Made by a program: the position numbers and the translations under genes | Notes under the pieces: model-generated | Told to the model about the DNA's origin: nothing | Databases searched by the model: none | Seen by the model: only the letters and a program-made list of their open reading frames with translations | NCBI GenBank assembly: GCA_037724045.1 | Contig: JBBJOW010000005.1 | Location: 1-64,000 of the forward strand | DNA from: DATLGB01 sp037724045 | GTDB lineage: Bacteria > Actinomycetota > Thermoleophilia > Solirubrobacterales > Solirubrobacteraceae | Reading direction: 5' to 3' | DNA length: 64,000 nt | Shown: positions 7,592 to 16,324 of the stretch, piece by piece | Layout: the number at the start of each line of letters is the position of its first letter | Numbering within the stretch: the stretch's first letter is position 1

Positions 7592-8460
7592 CCGTCGTCA
7601 TCGCGACCAAGTCGCGGGCGGACCGGTTGCGGACGCTGCTCGAGGCGCTGCGCGACGAGGACGTCGTCGTGGCGGCCGACGGCGCAACGCCCGAGGTGCA
7701 CGCGGTGCTGGCGGAGTACGACGTGCGGGTGGTCCGCCTGGACCCTGGTCGTGGACCGGCGGCGGCGCGCAACGCCGGCTGGCGCGCGGCTTCCGGCGCG
7801 GACTACGTCGCCTTCACCGACGACGACTGCGTCCCCGCCGCGGGCTGGGTCGCCGCGCTGAGTGCCGTGGCGGCGCCGGACGCCGCGGTCCAGGGCCGCG
7901 TCGCGCCGCTGCCGGCCGAGCGCGACCGGATGGGACCGTTCGCGCGCACGCTCGCAGTCGACGGCGCCGGCCCGTTCTTTCAGACCGCGAACATGCTCTA
8001 CCCGCGAGCGGTGCTCGAGCGCCTCGGCGGCTTCGACGAGGCCTACGCGTTCCCGGCCGGCGAGGACACCGACCTCGGCTGGCGCGCCCGCGCGGTCGGC
8101 GTGCAGATTCGCTTCGCCCACGACGCGCTGGTCTGGCACGCCGTCCACGCCCTGGGCTGGCGCGGGATGGTGCGCGACGCGCCGCGGTGGGGCTCGGCCG
8201 TCGGCATGGTCAAGCGCCATCCCGGCCTGCGCGCGCACTTCCACCACCGCGTCTTCTGGAAGCCGTCGCACGAGCGCCTGCTGCTCGCGCTCGCCGTGCG
8301 CCGGCCGTGGGCGCTGGTGCCGTGGCTGCTCGTCCACCAGCACGAGCACGCGTCGCGTGCCGCCCTCCTTCGCGCCCTGCCCGCGCACCTCGCCGTCGAC
8401 GCCGCGGAGGTGCTCGCGCTCGCCCGCGGGTCCGCCCAGGCACGGACGCTGCTGCTCTGA
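7561..8460 (+). CDS. Family 2 glycosyltransferase
   Basis: GT-A fold, inverting sugar transferase of 299 residues. The N-terminal strand TTTVVIATKSRADRLRTLLE, the NxGWRAA-type block ARNAGWRAASG and the metal-binding FTDDD (about residues 84-88) are typical. A second acidic motif, GEDTDLGWRARAVG, contains the (E/D)D-x2-W signature. No membrane anchor is evident. The TTG start at 7561 lies inside the right arm of the palindromic repeat; no ATG or GTG precedes the first beta strand, so the start is uncertain. The gene likely acts with the upstream priming transferase. The acceptor is unknown. Confidence 0.85.
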   Translation: MPAGPANGTTTVVIATKSRADRLRTLLEALRDEDVVVAADGATPEVHAVLAEYDVRVVRLDPGRGPAAARNAGWRAASGADYVAFTDDDCVPAAGWVAALSAVAAPDAAVQGRVAPLPAERDRMGPFARTLAVDGAGPFFQTANMLYPRAVLERLGGFDEAYAFPAGEDTDLGWRARAVGVQIRFAHDALVWHAVHALGWRGMVRDAPRWGSAVGMVKRHPGLRAHFHHRVFWKPSHERLLLALAVRRPWALVPWLLVHQHEHASRAALLRALPAHLAVDAAEVLALARGSAQARTLLL

Positions 8461-8483
8461 ACGCAAAGCTACCCTGGCCGCGC

Positions 8484-10406
8484 ATGAGGCTGCCACGCCC
8501 CAGGCCGTGGTGGGCTGCCCCGCCGATCGTGCTCTTCGCCGTAGCGCTCGCGCTCGAGTTCGCGATCGCGCCCCGTCACGACTCCCTCGACGCGGTGCCG
8601 GACACGCTGCGCGCGCTCGCCGGCGCAGTGGTCCTCTTCGGACTCGCCGGCCTCGGCGTCACCCGGCTGCTGCTGCCCCGCTCCCTGCGCCGCCACGAGC
8701 TGCTGTGGGTGCTCCCGATCGGGGCTTGCGCGTCCGGGCTGGCGCTCATGGCGGTCGGCTTCTCCGGCGTTCCGTTCGCGCTGAACCTGTCCGTGGTCCT
8801 GATCGCCGGCGCGGCGCTCACCGTCTTCGCCTACCGCCGCGACCCCGGGGCGCCGGCGCAGGACGGCATGCTCTGGCCGCTGCTGCTCGCGCTGGTCACC
8901 GTCGGCGTCGCGCTGATCCCGCTGGTGATGCAGATGCACTTCGCGACCGTGACCGGGGACGGCTCGGACGCGCACCTGGCCGCGGGCAGCGCGAACTTCC
9001 TCCAGCACGCCCATCCGACGGGGGAGGACCTCGCCCAGCCGACGGACCGCATGCCGCTGCTGTGGAGGTCGAAGTACCCGATCTACTACGCCTTCGCCGG
9101 CGTCAGTTCGCTGGCGGGCCTGGAGACCTGGCAGACGCTCATCCCGGTGGCGGCCGTCCTGCTCGCGCTCGCGGCGATCGGCATGTTCCTGCTCGCGCGC
9201 GACCTGCTGGGCGCGGGTGCCGGAGTCGCCGCGTGCGCGATGGGCTTCGCGGGCCTGGACCGGATGGTCCTGCACACCGGCACGCACCCCTACTTCAATC
9301 AGACCTGGGGCTACATGGCGATGCCCTTCGCGCTCGTGCTGGCCTGGTGGCTCGTGCGACCCGGCGAGCCGGCGCGCGACCGGCGCGGGTCGGCGGCGCT
9401 GCTGGCCATGTTCGTCGCCGTGCTCGTCTTCGCCTACCCGCTCGCCCTGCCCTTCGTTGCGATGCCGCTCGTCGTGCTGCTCTGGCGCGAGCGGCGCCGG
9501 CGGCTCGCGGAGGGCCGGCCGGTGCCGGGCCTGCGCGGCCTGTATCGCGGGCCGTGGAGCCTGGTGTACCTCGTGCCCGGGGCGCTCGTCCTGCTCTTCC
9601 CGCTGCGCGGGGTCACCGAGAAGATCAGGTCGGCGTCCAACCTCTTCCTCGACCAGTACGCCGACCTCTCGGCCTGGGGCGGGGACCTGCGGGCGTTCAT
9701 CCCGATGACCCACTTCATCAACCTGCCCGACACCCCTGCGGCGCGATTGGCCATGGGCGCGATCGTCCTGCTCGCCTTCCGCGAGCTGCGCCGCCACCAG
9801 CCGCGGGCGCTGCTGCTCGGCCTCGGCCTCGTGCTCGTCGTGTTCTTGTGGCAAGCGTCGGCGTTCCGCGGCCGCGAGGTGGGCTACTACTTCCACTTCA
9901 AGATCCTCGCGTTCACCGCGCCGCTGCTGCTCGTGCTCGCGGCCGTGCACCTCGGCCGGCTGCGGCGCCTCGGGCCCCCGGTCCTGGCGGCCTTCGCGGT
10001 GGCGACCGCGTTCGCCGTCCGGGCCGAGCTCGACGCCACCGGCCGGCAGCTGGGCCGGGACACGGTCGAGCTCGCCGAGTGGGCGCAGAAGCTGCCCGCC
10101 GATGCCTCCGTGCGCCTGGACATGGAAGGCGGCCGGCAGCTGTGGGGGGCGTACTTCCTCGCCTCCCGGCGCACCTGTTCGAAGAAGCCGCTGCTCGAGT
10201 CCGACTACCCGCATGTCGCGCAGTCGCGCAAGGCCGACTTCATCGTCGTCCACGCCGAGACCCGGGTGCCGCCCGAAGCGCTCGGCGATCCGGTTTTCGC
10301 CAACATCGAATACGCGCTCTACCGCATGAACCCGTTCTTCCCAGGCCCCGACCTGTGTTCCTACCGACAGGACTCGCGGGTCAGCGAAGCGGCGATCCCC
10401 GGCTAG
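8484..10406 (+). CDS. Polytopic membrane protein, GT-C glycosyltransferase-like
   Basis: A 640-residue protein with roughly 12-14 hydrophobic segments, beginning MRLPRPRPWWAAPPIVLFAV. The first large non-membrane loop (about 150-195) contains DGSDAHLAAGS and TDRMPLLWRSKYPIYYAF. An acidic site in the first loop is a feature of dolichol/polyprenol-linked GT-C enzymes. The C-terminal 120 residues are soluble and extracytoplasmic in style. It probably transfers sugars from lipid-linked donors outside the membrane, or is an uncharacterised DUF2142-like protein. The ATG at 8484 has TACCCT 8 nt upstream. Its last bases overlap the convergent FkbM gene. Confidence 0.7.
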   Translation: MRLPRPRPWWAAPPIVLFAVALALEFAIAPRHDSLDAVPDTLRALAGAVVLFGLAGLGVTRLLLPRSLRRHELLWVLPIGACASGLALMAVGFSGVPFALNLSVVLIAGAALTVFAYRRDPGAPAQDGMLWPLLLALVTVGVALIPLVMQMHFATVTGDGSDAHLAAGSANFLQHAHPTGEDLAQPTDRMPLLWRSKYPIYYAFAGVSSLAGLETWQTLIPVAAVLLALAAIGMFLLARDLLGAGAGVAACAMGFAGLDRMVLHTGTHPYFNQTWGYMAMPFALVLAWWLVRPGEPARDRRGSAALLAMFVAVLVFAYPLALPFVAMPLVVLLWRERRRRLAEGRPVPGLRGLYRGPWSLVYLVPGALVLLFPLRGVTEKIRSASNLFLDQYADLSAWGGDLRAFIPMTHFINLPDTPAARLAMGAIVLLAFRELRRHQPRALLLGLGLVLVVFLWQASAFRGREVGYYFHFKILAFTAPLLLVLAAVHLGRLRRLGPPVLAAFAVATAFAVRAELDATGRQLGRDTVELAEWAQKLPADASVRLDMEGGRQLWGAYFLASRRTCSKKPLLESDYPHVAQSRKADFIVVHAETRVPPEALGDPVFANIEYALYRMNPFFPGPDLCSYRQDSRVSEAAIPG

Positions 10407-11185
10407 CTTTCCGCCGGCAGCGCGAGCGCGTGGGCGGGTGCGGGCTCGGCCTCGATCGGGCCGGGGGACTCGAGGTTGACGACGCGGTAACCGGCGTCGT
10501 CCATGAAGGCGACGAACTCCGCGGCGGTGTCGTGGAGCTCGCAGACGACGACGGGCGCGTGTGCGGCGAGCGTCCGGTGCATGCCCGCAAGGACGGCCAG
10601 CTCATGGCCCTCGACGTCGATCTTCACGAGGGTCGGCGGCCGCAGGCCGAGGTCGTCGAGCGCGTCGACCTGCACGTCGATGGTGCGGTCGGTGCCGGGG
10701 TGCTCACCCGTCTCGGCGAGCTTTGACCAGGACTGGTCGTCGACGAGCTGCAGGCGACCGGTGCCCGGTCCGGCCCCCGCCGCGCGCTCGAGCACGGTGA
10801 CGCTGGCCTCCAGGCCGTTCAGTGCGACGTTCGAGCGGATCGCGGCGGCATTGTCCGGCGCCGGCTCGATCGCGTAGGCGTGGCCGGCCTCACCGGCCAG
10901 CCGCGCGCCCAGGAGGGTGAAGAAGCCGACGTTGGCGCCGACGTCGTAGAAGACGCCGCCCGGGCCGAGGTGCCGCCGCAGCGCCTCCTGCACGGGCGGC
11001 TCGAGGATCCCGTAGGCCATCACGCCCAGGTGGGCGTGGGAGAGCGGGATCCCGCGCAGCCGCAAGCCCTGCGCCAGTCCGACGGGAATGGTGAGCGGGC
11101 CGGTGGAGCGCGCGCCCAGCACGCGCAGCCGGTCGGGACCGAGGCGCGAGAGGCGCCGCACGGCGAGGCTGCGCAGGTCTCCCAT
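10403..11185 (-). CDS. FkbM family methyltransferase
   Basis: SAM-dependent O-methyltransferase of 260 residues, probably methylating a polysaccharide sugar. Motif I is VFYDVGANVGFFTLLGAR, motif II is AYAIEPAPDNAAAIRSNVALNG, and the FkbM-specific VKIDVEGHELAVLAGM follows. The ATG at 11185 shares one base with the stop of the preceding GT4 gene (TGATG), so it is the last gene of the wecG-wzm-wzt operon on this strand. It serves as an intact comparison for the degenerate FkbM-like domain at 46.6-47.3 kb. Confidence 0.92.
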   Translation of the reverse strand: MGDLRSLAVRRLSRLGPDRLRVLGARSTGPLTIPVGLAQGLRLRGIPLSHAHLGVMAYGILEPPVQEALRRHLGPGGVFYDVGANVGFFTLLGARLAGEAGHAYAIEPAPDNAAAIRSNVALNGLEASVTVLERAAGAGPGTGRLQLVDDQSWSKLAETGEHPGTDRTIDVQVDALDDLGLRPPTLVKIDVEGHELAVLAGMHRTLAAHAPVVVCELHDTAAEFVAFMDDAGYRVVNLESPGPIEAEPAPAHALALPAES

Positions 11186-12216
11186 CAGGCGGCGATGGCC
11201 TCCAGGCGCGCGCGCATCTGCTCGGCCACCCGGTCGGCGGCGAAGTGCGCGAGGCGGGCCTCGGCGCGCGGGCGCAGCGTCGCGCGCAGGCCCGGCTCGG
11301 TGACCGCGAGGTGCAGCAGCTCGGCCACGACTGCCAGGTCGTCGTCGGAGCCCAGCAGCATCCCGGCGTCCCCGACGACCTCGCCGATGCCGCCGATCGG
11401 GCGCGCGACGACCGGCACCCCGAAGTGGAACGCCTCCAGCAGCGGGATGCAGAAGCCCTCGTGCTCGGACAGGCACAGGAAGGCGTGCGCCGAGCGGAAG
11501 TGATCGTGCAGTTCCGCGGCGTCGATCGCGTTGGCGAACTGCGCCGCGCCCGGAGCGAGGTCGTCGGCGAGCCTGCGCAGGCGCGCGTCGAAGTCCGGGG
11601 AGATGGGGACGCCGACGAGCACCAGCCGCGCGTCGGGTGCGTGCAGCGTGCGGTAGCGGGCGAAGGCGCGCACGATCAGGTCCTGGCGCTTGTGGGGCGC
11701 GAGGCGCCCGACGAAGAGGATCGTCGGCGGTCCGTCCGGCGCTTGCACAGCCGGCGCCGGGAGCCGGCCGCGGTCGAAGAGGATCGGGATGACCACGGGG
11801 TCGTCGACGCCGAGGTCGGCGGCGTTGAAGGCGCTGACCCCCGCAGCGAGCTCGGCCCCGGAGGCGAGCGTCGCGAGCTGCTGGGACGCGAGCGCACAGC
11901 GCACCGCCTCACCCGGTTCGAGCTCCCAGAAGTACCGCGCCGGCGTGACGTTGTGCGAGAGCACCGCGTAGGGCGCCACGAGGCGGTGCTCGAGTTTGGG
12001 CACGTAGCCCGAGAAGTGCAGCAGCGTGAGCTCCCCCGGCCGCGGCGCGTACGCCTTCAGCGGATGCATCACCCCGCGGGTCATGTCGGGCGAGAAGACC
12101 TCGGCGAAGTCCTCCCCGCCCCAGCCCCACGAGGCGAAGCGCGCGCGCCACGCCCGGGCCTGGTTGGTGACGGCGTCGACGGGGCCGGCACCGCCGACCA
12201 CCTGGTGGACGATCAC
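11185..12216 (-). CDS. Family 4 glycosyltransferase
   Basis: GT-B retaining transferase of 343 residues. The C-terminal half shows the GT4 pattern: PPTILFVGRLAPHKRQDLIV, then FRSAHAFLCLSEHEGFCIPLLEA, and the EX7E-type segment ending GVPVVARPIGGIGEVVG. The N-terminal domain starts VIVHQVVGGAGPVDAVTNQA. The GTG start at 12216 overlaps the stop of the upstream coiled-coil gene by four bases (GTGA). Sugar and acceptor are unknown. It is part of the six-gene minus-strand export operon. Confidence 0.9.
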   Translation of the reverse strand: MIVHQVVGGAGPVDAVTNQARAWRARFASWGWGGEDFAEVFSPDMTRGVMHPLKAYAPRPGELTLLHFSGYVPKLEHRLVAPYAVLSHNVTPARYFWELEPGEAVRCALASQQLATLASGAELAAGVSAFNAADLGVDDPVVIPILFDRGRLPAPAVQAPDGPPTILFVGRLAPHKRQDLIVRAFARYRTLHAPDARLVLVGVPISPDFDARLRRLADDLAPGAAQFANAIDAAELHDHFRSAHAFLCLSEHEGFCIPLLEAFHFGVPVVARPIGGIGEVVGDAGMLLGSDDDLAVVAELLHLAVTEPGLRATLRPRAEARLAHFAADRVAEQMRARLEAIAA

Positions 12217-12560
12217 CCGCGCCTCGCGAGCTGATCCTCGAGCTCGCGGACGCGCTCCTCGAGGTTGAGGATGTGCGCCGTCGCGACGGCGTTGTAGCGG
12301 CTCTGCAGGGCGAACGCCTCCCCGAGGTACTGCCGCATGGCGCGGATGAGCCCCCGCTTGGCGAAGGTGATGGGGGCGCCGAGCCGGCGGGTCGAGTACA
12401 CGCGCTCGACCTCGGGCTCGATCACCGACCACTCGAGCAGCCTGTTCTCCGAGATGCGGGTCACGGGCGAGGCGTCCAATGACACCGGCCCCTCGTCGTA
12501 GGCGGCGCGCGTGTCCACCGCCGCGGTGCGGGCCAGCGCGAGGGCCTCCTCGGGCGTCAT
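12213..12560 (-). CDS. Small helical/coiled-coil protein linked to glycosyltransferases
   Basis: A 115-residue protein, MTPEEALALARTAAVDTRAA onward. The middle segment EPEVERVYSTRRLGAPITF resembles stretches I associate with N-terminal extensions of methyltransferases and glycosyltransferases in polysaccharide loci. The last 30 residues (NLEERVRELEDQLARRG) form a coiled coil. It overlaps wzt by ATGA at its start and the GT4 gene by GTGA at its end. A role as an assembly partner or chain-length sensor for the Wzt/GT complex is possible but unproven. Confidence 0.75.
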   Translation of the reverse strand: MTPEEALALARTAAVDTRAAYDEGPVSLDASPVTRISENRLLEWSVIEPEVERVYSTRRLGAPITFAKRGLIRAMRQYLGEAFALQSRYNAVATAHILNLEERVRELEDQLARRG

Positions 12561-13690
12561 GGCGCGGTCACCGGCGTCCTGGCCGTCCACGTCCCCCGCA
12601 GGTCGGCGACGCCTTCGGCTCCCGGCGTCGCGGCGACGGAGAACCCGACCAGACGGTCGATGTCGCCGGATCCGAGGGTGAGGGCCAGGTCGTAGTCCCC
12701 GCCGAGCAGGTGCAGCCTGGGGATCTCGTAGACGAGCCAGCCTGCGGCCTCGACCTCTGTTGCCGCGGAGAACACCCTCTGGCCGGCGGCGTCGCGCAGG
12801 GCCAGCTCGAGGCGGCCGGCGCCGGCGACGTTGACCTCGATCCGCAGCGGCTCGCCGGGGGCGAACACCGTGCGCCGGCGCCCGTCCGCGTCGCGCAGCT
12901 CGACCTCCTCCACCTGGCCGGCGTTGCGGCGCTCAGTCCCGCCGGCGCCGGTCTCGGTGCCCAGCAGCTCGTGGTAGAAGAGCAGGCCCTCGGCGGTCGG
13001 CCCGTCGAAGACCGCGCGGCCTGCGTCGAGCACGACGACGCGCTCGCAGGTGCGCTCGATCGCCGACGGCGCGTGCGAGACGAGGACCACGGTGGTGTCG
13101 CCCTCGATCACCTCGGCGATCTTGCGCATGCACTTGCGCTGGAAGGCCTCGTCGCCGACCGCGAGCACCTCGTCGATGAGCAGGACGTCGGCGTCCAGGT
13201 GCGCGGCGATCGAGAAGCCCAGCCGCACGAGCATGCCGCTCGAGTAGGCCTTGACGGGCACGTCGACGAAGTGGCCCAGCTCCGAGAAGGCGATGATGTC
13301 GTCGAGGCGGTCCTCGATGTCGCGCTTGCCGAGGCCGTTCAGCGCGCCGTTGAGAAGGATGTTCTCGCGGCCGGTGAACTCGCGGCCGAAGCCCGCGCCG
13401 AGCTCGATCAGCGTCGCGATCCGCCCGCCGCACTCCGCCCGGCCGCGGTCGAGCGGGACGATGCCCGCCAGCAGCCGCAGCGTCGACGTCTTGCCCGCGC
13501 CGTTGCGCCCGACGATGCCGACCGTCTCCCCGCGTCCGACGCGGATGGTGACCCCCGCGAGCGCCTGCACGTGGTCCAGCGGCCCGTGCGTGCGCCGGGT
13601 GAAGAGCTCCTTGAGCGTGCGCCGCGGGTCGCCCCCGATGGCGAAGCGGCGCCACGCGTCCTCGAGGACGATCTCCCCAGGGCCGATCAC
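12557..13690 (-). CDS. wzt: Polysaccharide ABC exporter ATPase with C-terminal carbohydrate-binding-like domain
   Basis: Wzt-type ATPase that powers export of a lipid-linked polysaccharide through the Wzm channel. The 377 residues contain Walker A GRNGAGKTS, signature YSSGM, Walker B LLIDEVLAVGD and the switch His in VLVSHAPS, all intact. Residues from about 250 form a beta-rich domain like Wzt C-terminal domains that recognise the polymer end. I prefer GTG 13690 because homologues begin near VIGPGEIVLEDAWRRF and the gap then holds the conserved hairpin spacer. A GTG at 13738 overlapping the wzm stop is the alternative and would add 16 residues. Confidence 0.92.
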   Translation of the reverse strand: MIGPGEIVLEDAWRRFAIGGDPRRTLKELFTRRTHGPLDHVQALAGVTIRVGRGETVGIVGRNGAGKTSTLRLLAGIVPLDRGRAECGGRIATLIELGAGFGREFTGRENILLNGALNGLGKRDIEDRLDDIIAFSELGHFVDVPVKAYSSGMLVRLGFSIAAHLDADVLLIDEVLAVGDEAFQRKCMRKIAEVIEGDTTVVLVSHAPSAIERTCERVVVLDAGRAVFDGPTAEGLLFYHELLGTETGAGGTERRNAGQVEEVELRDADGRRRTVFAPGEPLRIEVNVAGAGRLELALRDAAGQRVFSAATEVEAAGWLVYEIPRLHLLGGDYDLALTLGSGDIDRLVGFSVAATPGAEGVADLRGTWTARTPVTAP

Positions 13691-13734
13691 CGCGGTGCGA
13701 CCGGCTGCGCCGGTGCTTTCCCGATTTCCGTTGG
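13691..13734 (-). promoter_or_regulatory. Intercistronic hairpin spacer, copy 3 (wzm-wzt)
   Basis: A 44-nt spacer between the wzm stop and GTG 13690. Reading the minus strand: ATCGGGAAAGCACC, then stem GGC-GCA-GCC, then GGTCGCACC. It matches the spacers at 22827-22869 and 26180-26222, with a different stem sequence but intact pairing and a GNA triloop. If wzt starts at 13738 instead, the element would be translated. Confidence 0.55.
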
Positions 13735-14511
13735 TCACAGGACGACCGCCAGCTCGCGCTCGCCCCGGCGGAAGACCGCCAGGCCGCCGACGACCGCCAC
13801 CGCCGTCACCCCCACGATGTACAGCAGCGTCGCCGCCTGCGGGACTGCGCCCGAGTAGAGGATGTCGCGCACTGCCTCGATGAACGGCGCGATCGGGTTC
13901 CCCCAGCGCAGCAGCGCCTCGATGACGGGCTGCCCGTCGAGCCCGGGCAGGTCCTCCAGGCGGAAGAAGATCGGCGTCACGAAGAACCACGGCAGCAGCG
14001 CGGCTGCGAGCACCGGCTGGACGTCGCGGAAGTACGCGTGGCCGACGCTGACCACCAGCGCCAGCCCGAGCGCGAGGGCGAACAGGCACACGACGATCGG
14101 CGCGAGCAGCAGCAGGCCGGCGCCGAAGCTGTCGCGCACGATCAGCGCGATCGGCGTGGCCACCGCCAGCAGCACGAGGAAGGGGACGAGCTGCACGCTC
14201 ACCACCGCAGCCGGGATCGCCTCGCGCGGAAAGCGGACTGTGCCCACCAGCGAGGCCTGCTCGACCAGCGACGTCGACGCGGCCAGCAGCGACTGCGAGA
14301 AGAAGGTCCACACGACCAGGCCGACGATGAGAAACAGCGGATAGTCGGGGATGGCCACCGCCTTGAGCAGGTAGCGGAACATGACCGTGTAGACCGCCAT
14401 CAGGATCAGCGGATTGACGAGGTACCAGACGACCCCGAGCGCCGAGCCCTTGTACTTGGCCCGCAGCTCGCGCCGGAACATCTGCTCGAAGAGGTAGCGG
14501 TAGCGCAACAC
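13735..14511 (-). CDS. wzm: Polysaccharide ABC exporter permease
   Basis: ABC-2 type integral membrane subunit, 258 residues with six predicted helices. The N-terminal cytoplasmic helix RYRYLFEQMFRRELRAKYKG followed by SALGVVWYLVNPLILMAVY is characteristic of Wzm/TagG exporters. It pairs with the adjacent wzt to flip a lipid-linked polysaccharide. The start is GTG 14511, 13 bp after the stop of the WecG-like gene. The gene lies second in the operon wecG-wzm-wzt-coiled coil-GT4-FkbM. Confidence 0.94.
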   Translation of the reverse strand: MLRYRYLFEQMFRRELRAKYKGSALGVVWYLVNPLILMAVYTVMFRYLLKAVAIPDYPLFLIVGLVVWTFFSQSLLAASTSLVEQASLVGTVRFPREAIPAAVVSVQLVPFLVLLAVATPIALIVRDSFGAGLLLLAPIVVCLFALALGLALVVSVGHAYFRDVQPVLAAALLPWFFVTPIFFRLEDLPGLDGQPVIEALLRWGNPIAPFIEAVRDILYSGAVPQAATLLYIVGVTAVAVVGGLAVFRRGERELAVVL

Positions 14512-14524
14512 GCGCGAGCCGACG

Positions 14525-15313
14525 CTAGCGGCGGTCGCGTGTCTCGGCGAACACGCGCGAGAGGAACATCGGGTTGCCGATCAGGTAGCGGCGCCACATC
14601 CGCTGCGGTTCGACGCCGAGGCGGAAGATCCACTCCAGGCCGTTGTCGGCCAGCCAGCCGGGCGCGCGCGGGACGCGGCCCGACACGTAGTCGAAGAGCG
14701 CACCGACGGTCCACAGCACGTCCGTGTCCAGGCGGTCGGCGTAGGCCTGGACCCAGTCCTCCTGCTTGGGCGTCCCCATCCCGACGAGCACGATGTCGGG
14801 CCGGCGCTCGTTGATGTCCTCGACCACGCGCTCGGCGTGCGGCGAGCCGATGGCGAAGAAGCCGTGGTGGCTGCCGGCGACCCGCAGTCGCGGGAAGCGG
14901 CGGCGCATCCGCTCGGCCGCCTCGCGCGTGACGCCCGGCTCGGAGCCCAGCAGGTAGATCGAGCGGTCGTTGACCTCGCACAACGAGGCGAGGTTCCAGA
15001 TCCAGTCGGCGCCGGTCATGCGGTGCGGGGTCGGCAGCTCGAGCGCCTTGGCGGCGATGCGCACGCCGTAGCCGTCGCAGTAGACGAGGTCGGCGGCCTG
15101 CAGCGTGCCGCGCAGCGCGGGCCGCTCCTGGGACTGGTTGAGGACGTGCGCGTTGACGTACATGACCCGCCGCTGACGGCCACTGCCGACCCAGCCGGTG
15201 ACCATGCGCAGCAGCTCGTCGGGCCGGCCGAGATCGATGGGGATCTCGAAGATGCGCGATTTTGGGCGCGTGGCGGCTTCCGGCGCCGGAGGGAGTGCGG
15301 AACTCAGCGACAT
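14525..15313 (-). CDS. WecG/TagA/CpsF family (GT26) glycosyltransferase
   Basis: A 262-residue membrane-associated transferase that adds the second sugar, typically ManNAc or ManNAcA, to a polyprenyl-pyrophosphate sugar. GT26 motifs are VMYVNAHVLNQSQERPALRG, LVYCDGYGVRIAAK, the catalytic-region motif HRMTGADW, and VGMGTPKQEDWVQAY. It is the first gene of the export operon. The chosen start ATG 15313 precedes MSLSSALPPAPEAATRPKSR. The divergent GT4 gene begins within 15 bp. A TACCAT hexamer lies 12 nt upstream. Confidence 0.93.
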   Translation of the reverse strand: MSLSSALPPAPEAATRPKSRIFEIPIDLGRPDELLRMVTGWVGSGRQRRVMYVNAHVLNQSQERPALRGTLQAADLVYCDGYGVRIAAKALELPTPHRMTGADWIWNLASLCEVNDRSIYLLGSEPGVTREAAERMRRRFPRLRVAGSHHGFFAIGSPHAERVVEDINERRPDIVLVGMGTPKQEDWVQAYADRLDTDVLWTVGALFDYVSGRVPRAPGWLADNGLEWIFRLGVEPQRMWRRYLIGNPMFLSRVFAETRDRR

Positions 15314-15325
15314 GACCCGAATGGC

Positions 15326-16324
15326 ATGGTACGCGCAGTGTTGAGTGTGGCGATGGACTCCCGCGACGCGTCCGGTCCGCAGATGCGCGGCTGGGGGCGC
15401 TATGCACGCGAGCTCGCCACCGCGTTGCGTCAGCGCACGGACCTCGAGCTGCGTCCCCTCGAGGGCGCGGGCTGGCGCGGCCCGGAGGCGCTGTGGGAGC
15501 AGATCGGCTTTCCGCGCGCCGCGCGCGGCGTCGACGTCCTGCACGCGCCCAGCGTCTTCCTGCCGCTGCGGCGGCCGTGTCCCGGTGTCGTGACCATCCA
15601 CGACCTCGCCTTCGAGGTCTACCCGGACGACTTCGTGCCGCGCACGCGCGCGAAGTTCCGCTGGCTGGCGCCGCGCGCCGCGCGCTCGGCGCAGCTCGTC
15701 CTCTGCGACAGCGTGTTCACCCGCGACGACGTCTGCACGCGCTACGGCGTCGATCCCGGCAAGGTCCGCGTGGTGCCGCTCGCGCCGTCGCTGCCGATCG
15801 GCGACGCGCCGGTGGAGGACTCGCGCGGGCCGTACCTGCTCGGGGTCGGGGACCTGCGGGCCAAGAAGAACTGGGGGCGGCTGGCGCAGGCCTGGCGGGG
15901 CCTGGACACCGGGCACCGGCTGGTAATCGCGGGCGTCGACAGCGGGGAGGGCGACGCGCTGCGGGCGGCGGGCGTCGAGCTGCCCGGCTACGTCGACGAC
16001 GCCGGGCTCGACGCGCTCATGCGCGGCGCGGACGTGCTCGTGCACCCGTCGCTGTATGAGGGCTTCGGCCTCGTGGTCGCCGAGGCGATGGCGCGCGGCA
16101 CACCGGTCGCCGCTGCGCGCGGGACGTCGCTGACCGAGGCGGGCGGCGACGCCGCCGTCTACTTCGACCCGCTCGACGTCGACGCGATCGGCGCGGCGAT
16201 CACTGAGGCGCTGACGCTGACAAGCGCGCTGCGCACCCGCGGGCTCGCGCGCGCGGCCGAGCTCTCCTGGGCGCGGACGGCCGAGCTGACGACCGCGGTC
16301 TATCGCGAGGCGGCGGCACGGTGA
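15326..16324 (+). CDS. Family 4 glycosyltransferase
   Basis: A GT-B retaining transferase of about 332 residues. The N-terminal region has SVAMDSRDASGPQMRGWGRY, a loop seen in mannosyl- and rhamnosyltransferases, and TIHDLAFEVYPDDF. The C-terminal region has YLLGVGDLRAKKNWGRLAQA, then VLVHPSLYEGFGLVVAEAMA with the EX7E motif. ATG 15326 is used, but GTG 15338 and 15347 are equally possible starts. The stop overlaps the next GT2 gene by GTGA, giving a two-gene operon. Confidence 0.9.
   Translation: MVRAVLSVAMDSRDASGPQMRGWGRYARELATALRQRTDLELRPLEGAGWRGPEALWEQIGFPRAARGVDVLHAPSVFLPLRRPCPGVVTIHDLAFEVYPDDFVPRTRAKFRWLAPRAARSAQLVLCDSVFTRDDVCTRYGVDPGKVRVVPLAPSLPIGDAPVEDSRGPYLLGVGDLRAKKNWGRLAQAWRGLDTGHRLVIAGVDSGEGDALRAAGVELPGYVDDAGLDALMRGADVLVHPSLYEGFGLVVAEAMARGTPVAAARGTSLTEAGGDAAVYFDPLDVDAIGAAITEALTLTSALRTRGLARAAELSWARTAELTTAVYREAAAR

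Noticed and set aside
8469..10253. A 594-codon minus-strand ORF
   Set aside because: It is the antisense of the polytopic membrane protein; its composition (Arg/Glu/His/Gln-rich) is a mirror of hydrophobic codons.
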